The position numbers were made by a program, and so were the translations under genes. From the NCBI RefSeq assembly GCF_900207575.1, contig NZ_OAOQ01000005.1:124001-188000 (forward strand): DNA of 64,000 bases. The letters run 5' to 3'. Positions within the stretch are counted from its first letter, which is position 1. The number at the start of each line of letters is the position of its first letter. The notes beneath the pieces are model-generated. The model made no database searches, was not told the origin of the DNA, and saw only the letters and a program-made list of their open reading frames with translations. Of this stretch, positions 45,001 to 51,732 are shown piece by piece. The DNA is from Cereibacter ovatus (GTDB lineage: Bacteria; Pseudomonadota; Alphaproteobacteria; Rhodobacterales; Rhodobacteraceae).

Positions 45001-45354
45001 GCGCTGCGCCTGCCGTGGCAGGCCCGCCAGCGCGGCGGCATCTGGGTCGGCAATGCGCTGTCGGTGGCGGTCACCGGCAACCGCATCATCGACCCGGCCT
45101 ATGTCCCCCGCGCCGGCACGGGGGCCGCGGCAATCGAGGCGCTGGATGTCGATGGCATCCGGCTTTGGGGCTGGTTCGGGCCGTTCGTGCAGGTGACGGG
45201 CAATCTTGTCCATGGCGCGACCGTCGGCCTGCGCTGGCAACCGATGGGCCGGAGCGAACCGATGGGCGCCCGTCGCGACGTGTTCGTTCGCGCGGTGCGT
45301 GACAATGCCTATTCGGGCGATTGGCAGGCGCAGTTGCCGGCCTCGATCCCGTAG
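42034..45354 (+). CDS. DUF6519 + beta-helix protein, candidate receptor-binding tail fibre
   Basis: A 1106-residue protein. The N-terminus MEGDFSRGHRPDGKRGRNYRRVLARQGAPLLDSDLHALAD is a DUF6519 start (family pattern: GDFSR..., then Y..VL.QQGR.LLD.D). Up to about residue 540 is beta-rich with KWSRDNAADLWPC. After RLSDGCGEIAVPVGAPVQSVIDTIPNGGNARICLNAGRRDL a right-handed parallel beta-helix begins, with repeated inward residues (for example LVLRFLRCRSVDLRDFAIES, ISFNDCGEVRIDSVRIT-like turns) through to the C-terminus. Such an architecture fits a fibre that binds or degrades a surface glycan. Preceded by GGGGGAAGG. Confidence 0.78.
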   Translation: MEGDFSRGHRPDGKRGRNYRRVLARQGAPLLDSDLHALADLGDRLDRQGLQHLAGPAGGTGLGFFVTAGRLLALFDPAEGVQPQVAGGASAVRDFSRRHLDRLPGLRIEGAAGTVTIAFRTPLAAPAACRLWLRADHATTITVDGVALALPAGTAFAPFAASLSGGQVAIRPGAEPCWLALIETHEPSGAEARFHWAAGGFQIGGLLTQARDARWPDLSGPAGTALATASAGAAGTRWLAYLELSERVVTAVEDPGLREQALGDLRETTSRAEVVAQVKLARVPDGTTPAAARTAFAQVLLPSGRVTFGTSAGSAAADPCDLPVPGGYSGPENRLYRLAVHDVTGGLTRFKWSRDNAADLWPCTLLPEAPPGAPATHVRVAAQAALRAGDLVELTSDAIERGDAAPGEVTAAGFRRPRRAQGRLFRLAGGEVAGGAGREFRLLDPVLETPVAGVDPAPFGTDGLKLRRWSGLLDRTGSGAVTLTLEHGLEAHVTGTFEAGDWWQTEARVLAPQANGPVVSEPHGPERQFAPLALLRRGAAGVPLEVLGWLSPAIRRLDAQEADATSYDGARVGTPADTVQEALDELFLRLSDGCGEIAVPVGAPVQSVIDTIPNGGNARICLNAGRRDLTAAIVVADKGDLVLGGIGPGTVLRSPLRLVLRFLRCRSVDLRDFAIESQGGGQGPILEFEDCGEVRIDSVRITGAGPVEQGSAAVRQHSAAARPTRHFGMRRCRLSLGQGDSGLSAADPGHAEVCDNEIEIRRDAFDFLGTLAAPGETAAAVGSLLIDRVAFLPDTTATSAAIAAAGGPPVGVAPMGGARANILMHRRFWGREALSFTTHVTTTSVWEGLARANQPGSGAQTEPEGMQAFLSDLRRGLARRVFGVGGDWLSFATFLTAAFARFRNGVAGTNTLQHGRTGIAVGMSRGPSQLGWAGDPVAGLFAAASGQSARIHGNRVEGFAQGIRVGASAGPQRNRHLFAQSVEVADNRIALRLPWQARQRGGIWVGNALSVAVTGNRIIDPAYVPRAGTGAAAIEALDVDGIRLWGWFGPFVQVTGNLVHGATVGLRWQPMGRSEPMGARRDVFVRAVRDNAYSGDWQAQLPASIP

Positions 45355-45545
45355 AAGTTGAAAGATGGGGCAAGCGGTGCTATGCTTTGGGTCTGGTCGG
45401 TGGATGAAAGCGGAAAAGACGGTTACTCGTCTGTGCCTTCGGGTGTTTCGCAGGATGAAGCTGCGGGGTTCAAGTCCCCGAGGGGAAGCTGGTCAATAGG
45501 CCAGCTTCACCCATTTTCGGCCCCCGCCTGTGCCGGAGCCCGCTG
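45355..45545 (+). ncRNA. Structured intergenic region before the DUF4157 gene
   Basis: This gap is noticeably A/T-richer than the surrounding coding DNA. Three stem-loops are visible: AGACG/CGTCT with loop GTTACT (about 45417-45432), CGGGG/CCCCG with a TTCAAGT loop (45464-45480), identical in form to a tRNA T-arm, and the terminator-like hairpin listed separately. It could be a small RNA, an attenuator that separates effector from structural genes, or a remnant. A 62-codon frame starting at a TTG (45358) reaches the start of the next gene but has atypical codons, so I treat it as non-coding. Confidence 0.4.
45482..45517 (+). terminator. Intrinsic terminator candidate inside the eCIS operon
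   Basis: GAAGCTGGTC (45485-45494) and GGCCAGCTTC (45499-45508) pair over 10 bp (one G-T wobble) with loop AATA; GGG and CCC extend the stem past a bulged A. ATTTTC follows. It lies 29 bases before the DUF4157 ATG and could terminate or attenuate transcription from the structural genes. Confidence 0.6.
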
Positions 45546-48500
45546 ATGAAAGCCGCGCCCGTCGCCACGACCGCCGCCCCGACCCCTGCCGCCGCCGCCC
45601 CGGCACGGATCGCAGGCCCGGCGCCGGTCACGGCCGAGGTGGGGGGCGCGCTTGGCACGATCCGGCGCGGCCTGACCGGGGGCAGCCCCCTGCCGATGCC
45701 GCTGCGCAGCCGGATGGAGGCGGGATTCGGGGCCGGTTTCGGGGATGTGCGTATCCACAGCGGCGGGGCGGCGGGGGCGGCGGCCGCGTCGCTGGGGGCC
45801 GAGGCCTTTGCCAGCGGCAACAGCATCGCCTTTGCGCCCGGGCTTTACCGTCCCGGCACCACGGCGGGCGATGCGCTGATCGCGCATGAACTGGCGCATG
45901 TCGTCCAGCAGCGCCGGACGGGCGCGGGCGGGGCGGTGCAGATGCATCAGGCGCTGTCCTCTCCGGGCGAGGCCGCCGAGGTGGCGGCCGACCGGGCGGC
46001 GGCGACCGTGCTGGCGGGGGGGCGGGCCACTGTCGGCACCGGCGGTCTGTCCCTGCGTGACCGCATCCTGCGCCGTGCCCGGCCGGGGGCGGGATCGCTG
46101 GCGGTCTCGCCCGCGTTAAGTCAGGCGCCGGCACAACCTGGGGCGGTGGCGCCGGGGTCCGGGCCGGTGCTGACCCCGGTGATGACGGCACGGGTCTCGC
46201 CCGCCGGGGGCGAGGTGACGGGCCTTGGCCGCGCCATGCCTGCGGCGGCGCCGAAAGGCCCGGACGAGGCACAGGTGGCGCAGGGCGCAAACGCGGCCGA
46301 AGGGGCCGCGCCGGCATCTGTCATGGTCGCGGGCACCACGGCCGGCGCGGCGGCACCCGCGGCCAGTCCCGCCCGCGCCGAGCGGCGCGACCGCCCGCCA
46401 CGCGACAGGGCCGAGGCCGAAGACCGCCGGGCCGAACCCGCCCCCGAGGCGGAAGCCGAACGGCCACGCGGCGGCGGGGGCGGTGGTGGGGGCGCCCGGC
46501 GCTTCGGCCGCAATCTGGGCGACCGGGGCGCGGCTGCGGCTGAAGAGGCCCGCGCCCGGCTGGATCGGCACGCCACAGCCCTTGGCACCCATGAAGGCGC
46601 CGGCACCCGGATCGATGCCGCCCGCGCCGCGGCCGAGCCGCCGGCGACCGCGGCCGAGGCCGACGGGCAACGGACACAGGCGGGCCAGCTTGCCGAAGCC
46701 GAAGTGCCCACGCCCGATGCCGCGGCGGCACAGGCGCGGGCGGCCTCGGGGTTGGCGGCGGTCGCGCCCACAACCATCGAGGAACTTGACGATTTCTCGG
46801 GTCCGGCGGGGGCGGGAACCCGCGACGGCCTTGCCCGCACGCTGGCCGAGGATGCCGCCCGGCAGGCCGACCCCGTCCGGCAGGCGATGGCCGGCCTGTC
46901 CAGTCCGCCGCCCGGCGCGGCCCCCGATCCGGCCGTGCCGCAGCCCGAACCGCTGGCCGCGCCCGATACGGCCGCGCCCGCGCTGGGGGCGGCCACCCCG
47001 CCGCCAGTGCCGGATGCAAGCCTTGATGCGTCAGAGTTCCGCGAAGACGCCGACGAGACGCTGGCCGGTCACGATGTCGATGACCGCACCCTTCAGCGTG
47101 CCGAGGAAGGGCCGCTGCGCGCCATCGGCGACGACAAAAGCGAACTGGACGCCGCCGTGGACAGCGCCACCACCGAGGCCCGCAGCACCGAGGCCCGCGC
47201 CACGGGTGTGGCTTCGGCCACGCTGTCGGCGGCCGAAGGCGAGGCCGAAACCGCGATGATCGGCGGCCGGCAGACGGGCCAGCAGGCGGTTTCCGCCGAA
47301 CAGGACAGCGCCCGCAGCAGCGAAGAAACCGGCGAACGCACGCTGGTAGAGCAGATCGAAACCACCTATTCCACCGCCGAAACCGCGGTGAACGACCGTC
47401 TCGGCCGGCTTCAGACCGATGCGGTCGAGGCCTTCCGCGACCAGCAGGGCGCGCGGCTGGATACCTTTGCCGCGGACGTGCGGGCCGATCTTGAGGCGTT
47501 CAAGTCGCGCCGCTACACCGGCGCGCGGGGGCTTTACTACCGGGCGCGCGACTGGGTGCTGTCGATCAACAGCCTGCCCGAGGTGCGCGACCTGTATCAG
47601 CGCCACCGCGCCAGCTATATCGCCGATATCGACGCGATGATCGCGACCCTGAAAACCGGGATCGAGCAAAGCGTGACCGAATGTCGCCAGATCCTTGCCG
47701 ATGCCCGCACCCGCATCGACACGCTGGCCGAGGAAAACCGCGGCTCGCTGGACGATGCCGCCCGCGCGGCGCTGGACCGCGCCCGGCAAGGGTTCGACCG
47801 GATGGAAGCGCGGATCGAAGCCAGCCGGCGCGCCGCACTTCAGGCGCTTGACCGCGAGCGGGATCGGGCGATCGCGGAAATGGATGCCCGGCTGGAAGAA
47901 ATCCGCGCCGAGAATGCCGGCCTTGTCGACCGCATCGCCGCGGCGATCCGGGCGCTGGCGGCGTTGCTGGGGCAGTTCCTTGGCCTGATGACGCGGATCA
48001 CCCGGATGGGGATCGGCGCCTTCCTGTCGGCCGCCGCCTCGCAGGCCCGCGAGGGGGTGCAGAACCACCTGTGGGAACAGTTGAAGGAAGCCTTCAAAGA
48101 GTGGATCTTCTCGAAGGTGCCTGGGTTGCAGTTGCTGCTGGCGCTGCCGCCGAACTGGGTCGAGATGCTGGCCGCGATGGCGACCTCGATGATCGGGCTG
48201 TTCGTCGAGAACCTGCCGGCGATGCTGCCGGCCATCGGCGTGGCGGCGATGATCTGGCTGGCCACCCAGCTTGCGGTAAAGCTGATCCCCGGCGCCGGGG
48301 CGATCATGGCGGTGATCGATGCAATCCGCGCGGCATGGTCGCTGGTGCAATCGCTGTTCTCGGCCGCGACCGCGTTCTTTCAGTATGTGATGACGGTGGC
48401 CCAGCCCGGCAATGGGGCGGTCTCTTTCGCCCGCGCGCTGGCGCATGGGATCGTGGCGGCCGTGGACATGGTGCTGACCTTCCTAGGCGTGGATGCGCTG

Positions 48501-49910
48501 ATCCGGCGGGTGGCGGGCGCGATCCTGCGGCCGTTCGGGCGCATCGTGCAGCGCATCCAGACCCGGTTCCGCCAGTGGAGCGAGCGGCGCCGGGCCCGCC
48601 GCGGCGACCGCCCCGGGCATCGCCGCGAAAGGGATGGCGGCCGTGACGGCGAGGACAGCCACCGCCGCCGCCGGGCCGAGGCCGAAGCCCGCCGCCGCGA
48701 TCGCGACGACGACCGCCGTGGCCCTGCGCGCGGCGCCGACCGCAACCGCCGGGGCGATACCCCCGAGGCCCGCCGCCGCCGTGAACGCGAAGACCGCGAG
48801 CGCCGCGACCGCGAGCGGCTGGCGCGGGCGGTGCGCGAACTGCCAGGCCGCATCCGCCCCCTCTTGCGCCGCGGGGTGCCGGGCCTGTTGTTGCGCGCCC
48901 GCCTTGCGATCTGGCGGGTGCAATACCGGCTGAGCGCGCTGGAGATCGATCGCACTGGCAGCGGCTTCCGCATCGAGGCGCGGGTGAACCCCGGGCAGGT
49001 GGTGGTGGGCGGCATCACCTTCGAGCGTGACGAGTTGCTGATCGAGATCCGCCGCATCGCCCAGCAGGTGGCGCGCGACCCGCGTGTGGCCGCAGCCTCG
49101 CGCGAGATCCGCGGCGGCCAGACCCGCAGCCAGACCGCGGCACAGCGCCGATCGGGCAGCGACACGCTGAACACCCCGGTGGGCGAGCGCACCAACATCG
49201 CGGGTCTGCACAACGTCAATGTCACCGCGCCCCGGCGCCGGCACGGTCAGGTCGAGGATGTCACCATCGGCGGCGCCGGCACGTTCCGGCGCACCCAGCA
49301 GCACGGCACCGCGCGCAATCAGACCATCTCGGGCGTGTCGGGCACCGCGCTGGATTATGACGAAGCGCAAGGCGTGATCGGTCAGCGCCCGCGCCACTTT
49401 GCCGAGGCGCTGCGCCGGATCGGCCAGCGCACCGGCGGCCCGGTTCCGGGCACCGACATGGCGGCGGCGGCCGAACATGTCGGCATCCGTTTTCAGGAAG
49501 CCCAGCGGTCGCCCGCGATGCTGGCGCATATGCCGTTCGAACAGATGCAGCTTGCCGCGGGCCAGACCGACGCGGCGATCCGGAACCATCCCGCCTATGG
49601 CGAAGAGTCCACCCGCCGCATGGCGGCCGTCGACCGCAACCTTGCGCAGCGGGCGGGGCTTGATCCCGACAACCCCGACTGGTCGCAGGCCGACACCAGC
49701 CGTCTGGGCGGGCGGCAGGCGCGCGGCTCGACCGCCCGCCAGATCGAGCGTGAATGTGCCTATATCGCCGCGGCAGTTGCGGCGCGCGGGCTGATGTTCA
49801 ATTCTCGGTCCGAGGCGCTGACCGAATTGCGCCGGATCGTGTTCGAACATTTCTCGATGGGCGTCCAGTCGCTGGATGGCCCCATCGCGCTTGGCCCCGG
49901 AGGAGACTGA
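45546..49910 (+). CDS. Giant DUF4157 protein, candidate eCIS effector
   Basis: A 1454-residue protein. Residues about 45-125 are a DUF4157 domain (LPMPLRSRMEAGFGAGFGDVRIHSG, LGAEAFASGNSIAF, AHELAHVVQQRR) with a zinc-protease-like HELAH at 114-118. Residues about 200-560 are Ala/Pro/Glu-rich and low complexity; about 560-830 are long charged helices, probably coiled coil. Hydrophobic helices follow (about 802-832, 871-952, 964-994), then an Arg/Asp/Glu-rich stretch (about 1014-1103) and a C-terminal domain of about 350 residues of unknown fold. DUF4157 is frequently found on eCIS-associated cargo. A combined tape-measure role is an alternative, since no other tape measure is seen. The ATG shares a base with an upstream TGA. 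Confidence 0.85.
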   Translation: MKAAPVATTAAPTPAAAAPARIAGPAPVTAEVGGALGTIRRGLTGGSPLPMPLRSRMEAGFGAGFGDVRIHSGGAAGAAAASLGAEAFASGNSIAFAPGLYRPGTTAGDALIAHELAHVVQQRRTGAGGAVQMHQALSSPGEAAEVAADRAAATVLAGGRATVGTGGLSLRDRILRRARPGAGSLAVSPALSQAPAQPGAVAPGSGPVLTPVMTARVSPAGGEVTGLGRAMPAAAPKGPDEAQVAQGANAAEGAAPASVMVAGTTAGAAAPAASPARAERRDRPPRDRAEAEDRRAEPAPEAEAERPRGGGGGGGGARRFGRNLGDRGAAAAEEARARLDRHATALGTHEGAGTRIDAARAAAEPPATAAEADGQRTQAGQLAEAEVPTPDAAAAQARAASGLAAVAPTTIEELDDFSGPAGAGTRDGLARTLAEDAARQADPVRQAMAGLSSPPPGAAPDPAVPQPEPLAAPDTAAPALGAATPPPVPDASLDASEFREDADETLAGHDVDDRTLQRAEEGPLRAIGDDKSELDAAVDSATTEARSTEARATGVASATLSAAEGEAETAMIGGRQTGQQAVSAEQDSARSSEETGERTLVEQIETTYSTAETAVNDRLGRLQTDAVEAFRDQQGARLDTFAADVRADLEAFKSRRYTGARGLYYRARDWVLSINSLPEVRDLYQRHRASYIADIDAMIATLKTGIEQSVTECRQILADARTRIDTLAEENRGSLDDAARAALDRARQGFDRMEARIEASRRAALQALDRERDRAIAEMDARLEEIRAENAGLVDRIAAAIRALAALLGQFLGLMTRITRMGIGAFLSAAASQAREGVQNHLWEQLKEAFKEWIFSKVPGLQLLLALPPNWVEMLAAMATSMIGLFVENLPAMLPAIGVAAMIWLATQLAVKLIPGAGAIMAVIDAIRAAWSLVQSLFSAATAFFQYVMTVAQPGNGAVSFARALAHGIVAAVDMVLTFLGVDALIRRVAGAILRPFGRIVQRIQTRFRQWSERRRARRGDRPGHRRERDGGRDGEDSHRRRRAEAEARRRDRDDDRRGPARGADRNRRGDTPEARRRREREDRERRDRERLARAVRELPGRIRPLLRRGVPGLLLRARLAIWRVQYRLSALEIDRTGSGFRIEARVNPGQVVVGGITFERDELLIEIRRIAQQVARDPRVAAASREIRGGQTRSQTAAQRRSGSDTLNTPVGERTNIAGLHNVNVTAPRRRHGQVEDVTIGGAGTFRRTQQHGTARNQTISGVSGTALDYDEAQGVIGQRPRHFAEALRRIGQRTGGPVPGTDMAAAAEHVGIRFQEAQRSPAMLAHMPFEQMQLAAGQTDAAIRNHPAYGEESTRRMAAVDRNLAQRAGLDPDNPDWSQADTSRLGGRQARGSTARQIERECAYIAAAVAARGLMFNSRSEALTELRRIVFEHFSMGVQSLDGPIALGPGGD

Positions 49911-49914
49911 CCGG

Positions 49915-50475
49915 ATGCACATCATCACCCCCACCGCGGCCTTTCCCGATCCCGCGGTGGCCGAGGCGGCCGAGGCGATTGGCCTGACCGCCCGGACCGA
50001 GATCCAGGACGAGACCGGAACCCTGTACGAGCAGGATTTCCGCGATCCCGAAGGCGCCACGCGGCTGCGCTATCTGCACGAACCCGACCTCGATATTCCG
50101 GTGATCGCGATCGAGGGGCCGCAGGCGGACGCGGTCCGGGCCGCGCTTGGCGATGCGGTGGCGCATGTGTCGGGGCTGGCCGCGGCCATGGCCTATGATG
50201 CCGGCGCGGACGAGCAGGTGCGGATGACGCTGTTGCGGATCATCGCCGCCCACAGCCTTCAGCGGCTGCATCCCGCGATGCTGCGCGCGGCGGAACTGGC
50301 GGCGCGGGATGGATCGGCCTTTGTGCGGCTGGGGGTGGTGCTTCTGGCCCATTACGCACGGGCGCCACAGGTGACCGATCTGGTCCGGGGCCTTGTCTGC
50401 GATCCCGACCCGGACGTGCGCGATTTCGCGGCCGAGGTGCTGCGCACCCTGGCCGAGACCGCGGGCGATGCCTAG
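49915..50475 (+). CDS. HEAT-like protein following the effector candidate
   Basis: A 186-residue protein with an N-terminal alpha/beta part (RTEIQDETGTLYEQDFRDPEGATRLRYLHEPDLDIPVIAIEG) and a helical C-terminal half with HEAT-like repeats (RLHPAMLRAAELAARDGSAFVRLGVVLLAHYA, then LVRGLVCDPDPDVRDFAAEVLRTLAE). It starts four bases after the DUF4157 stop with GGAGGAGACTGACCGG upstream, so it is co-expressed. A chaperone, loading factor or immunity protein for the effector is plausible by position only. It ends six bases before the convergent LuxR gene. Confidence 0.72.
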   Translation: MHIITPTAAFPDPAVAEAAEAIGLTARTEIQDETGTLYEQDFRDPEGATRLRYLHEPDLDIPVIAIEGPQADAVRAALGDAVAHVSGLAAAMAYDAGADEQVRMTLLRIIAAHSLQRLHPAMLRAAELAARDGSAFVRLGVVLLAHYARAPQVTDLVRGLVCDPDPDVRDFAAEVLRTLAETAGDA

Positions 50476-50481
50476 CCCCGC

Positions 50482-51339
50482 CTAGACCGGGGGCCGCCCG
50501 TCCCCAGACTGCCGGGCCGCCGACTGCCTTTCCCCCGACTGGTCGGGGGCCAGCAGCAGCGACAGCAGCGCGTCCAGCGATCCCGTTCCCGTCTTGGCGT
50601 GGATGCTGCGCAGATGCGCCCGGATCGTCGACCGGGTCAGGCGCAGCTCGGCCGCCACCCGGTCCAGCGCCAGCCCCCGGCTTAGCAGCAGGCAGACGCG
50701 GAACTCGGCCCGGCTAAGCTGGGCAGGGTTCGTGGGGCACAGGATCGGGCGCTGGCCTGCGGCCTCGATCCGGTGGCGCTGAAGCGCGATCGCACGCGAG
50801 ATCAGCCCCGGCAGCCGCTGTGTCCAGCCCCGTGTCAGCGCCGGCAGCAGCGACGACAGGGCGGCCTGCGTCTCGGCGGTGACCTCGGTGCGGAAATGCA
50901 TCTCGATATGGTCGCGGCTCAGCGCGTCCGACACAAGGACCAGCGTCGCGAAGCCGCGCATCTTGCGCGCCGCCTGCCATTCCGCCAGCGCCGGCTGTGG
51001 CGAGGCCGCCGCATGGCCCAGCCAAAGGCTGCCCGGTGCCGCCCCGGCCAACGCCGGCCCGAACTGGCCAGCGGCAAAGCACGACACCAGCGGGCGCACG
51101 GGCTCGCCTCGGCGGTCGTCGTGAAGGGCTATGCGCTGGGGGCGGGCCATGTCAGGCGTCGTCCGCGCGATCAGCCCACATTCGGCGCCAAGGCTGCGCA
51201 AGAGATGCGCCAGCGCGTCAGAAAGGGAATGGCGGCCCTGTAAAGCGTCGTCCCAATCGGCCAGCGCATCCGCATGGCGCGCCAAGAACCCTGCTGGACG
51301 CCCTGCGACGGATGCAGCGGCTTCCCAGTGTCTCGTCAT
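50482..51339 (-). CDS. LuxR-type transcriptional regulator
   Basis: A 285-residue protein with a C-terminal LuxR helix-turn-helix (about residues 213-270: LSRAEFRVCLLLSRGLALDRVAAELRLTRSTIRAHLRSIHAKTGT) and no recognised receiver or autoinducer-binding domain in the N-terminal 200 residues. The ATG at 51339 is preceded by GGGAG; an upstream ATG at 51411 adds 24 unconserved residues. It is convergent with the eCIS operon and divergent from the efflux operon, so it may regulate either. A helix-turn-helix of this type typically sits on a sensor-input module that is not identifiable here. Confidence 0.85.
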   Translation of the reverse strand: MTRHWEAAASVAGRPAGFLARHADALADWDDALQGRHSLSDALAHLLRSLGAECGLIARTTPDMARPQRIALHDDRRGEPVRPLVSCFAAGQFGPALAGAAPGSLWLGHAAASPQPALAEWQAARKMRGFATLVLVSDALSRDHIEMHFRTEVTAETQAALSSLLPALTRGWTQRLPGLISRAIALQRHRIEAAGQRPILCPTNPAQLSRAEFRVCLLLSRGLALDRVAAELRLTRSTIRAHLRSIHAKTGTGSLDALLSLLLAPDQSGERQSAARQSGDGRPPV

Positions 51340-51732
51340 TCGGTTCGTCTCCCGGAACACGCCGCCGCCAATCCGCGCCGACGGATGCACACACCAAAGA
51401 CAGGACGACACCGCCGCCCGATCCTCTGCCCCACCTACGAAAGACCATCGGGCTCATTCGTCGGTATGTCAATATTCCATCCGAACCCATCCGTTACGGC
51501 CCCCCGAATACACCTTTCAGTTGCGATTATTTCGCGTCGGGATAGCGTCGAATCTGGCCAGGGTTGTCGTGGCCGGCCGCAACATGCATCGCAAGAGGAA
51601 TCACCCGGCGGGGCAGCGGGGCAGGGCCTGCCATCCGGGCAAGGCCCGATCCGCCGCATTTTCGGGATCGGATGCATGGCAGGACTTGACTTTGGAAACG
51701 ACATCGTTTCCCAAAAGGACTTCCGTTCGCCG
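51340..51732. other. Divergent intergenic region between luxR-type gene and efflux operon (393 bases)
   Basis: No gene is supported. On the minus strand TTGACA (51472-51467) with a weak GATGGT 17 bases on is a promoter candidate for the LuxR-type gene. On the plus strand the efflux promoter and operator candidates lie at 51686-51711. Stretches around 51465-51545 are A/T-richer than the average. Confidence 0.5.
51686..51711 (+). promoter_or_regulatory. Efflux operon promoter with palindromic TetR operator candidate
   Basis: A -35 like TTGACT (51686-51691) is immediately followed by a perfect 18-base palindrome GGAAACGA-CA-TCGTTTCC (51694-51711), about 20 bases before the MFP ATG. The palindrome covers the spacer and probable -10, the usual position of a TetR-family operator. 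The tetR gene is the last of the same operon, which suggests autoregulation. Confidence 0.6.

Larger units (their letters stand above)
22508..50475 (+). other. Extracellular contractile injection system (eCIS) locus
   Basis: About 19 genes run in one direction with overlaps or very short gaps: sheath, tube, gp26-like, Pro/Ala-rich, DUF4255 cap, AAA+, small unknown, tube adaptor, LysM/gpX, hub, spike, unknown, gp25, two J/gp6-like, gpI fusion, DUF6519 beta-helix, DUF4157 effector candidate, HEAT-like. This combination (AAA+ with DUF4255 and CIS-tube adaptor) identifies the Afp/PVC/MAC-type eCIS group rather than a prophage, R-type pyocin or type VI system. There are no capsid, portal, terminase, integrase, lysis or TssJLM genes. 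Confidence 0.93.

Noticed and set aside
45464-45480. tRNA gene suggested by a GGGGTTCAAGTCCCC T-arm
   Set aside because: No acceptor, D-arm or anticodon stem can be paired around it.
45358-45546. A 62-codon frame between the beta-helix and DUF4157 genes
   Set aside because: Needs a TTG start, has A/T-rich atypical codons, and the region folds into hairpins including a terminator. Kept as non-coding, but flagged.
22508-50475. Prophage or R-type tailocin interpretation
   Set aside because: No capsid, portal, terminase, integrase, lysis cassette or repressor, while AAA+, DUF4255 cap and DUF4157 cargo mark an eCIS.
22508-50475. Type VI secretion system
   Set aside because: No TssJ, TssL, TssM, TssK or ClpV-type gene; sheath is a single phage-type protein, not TssB/TssC.
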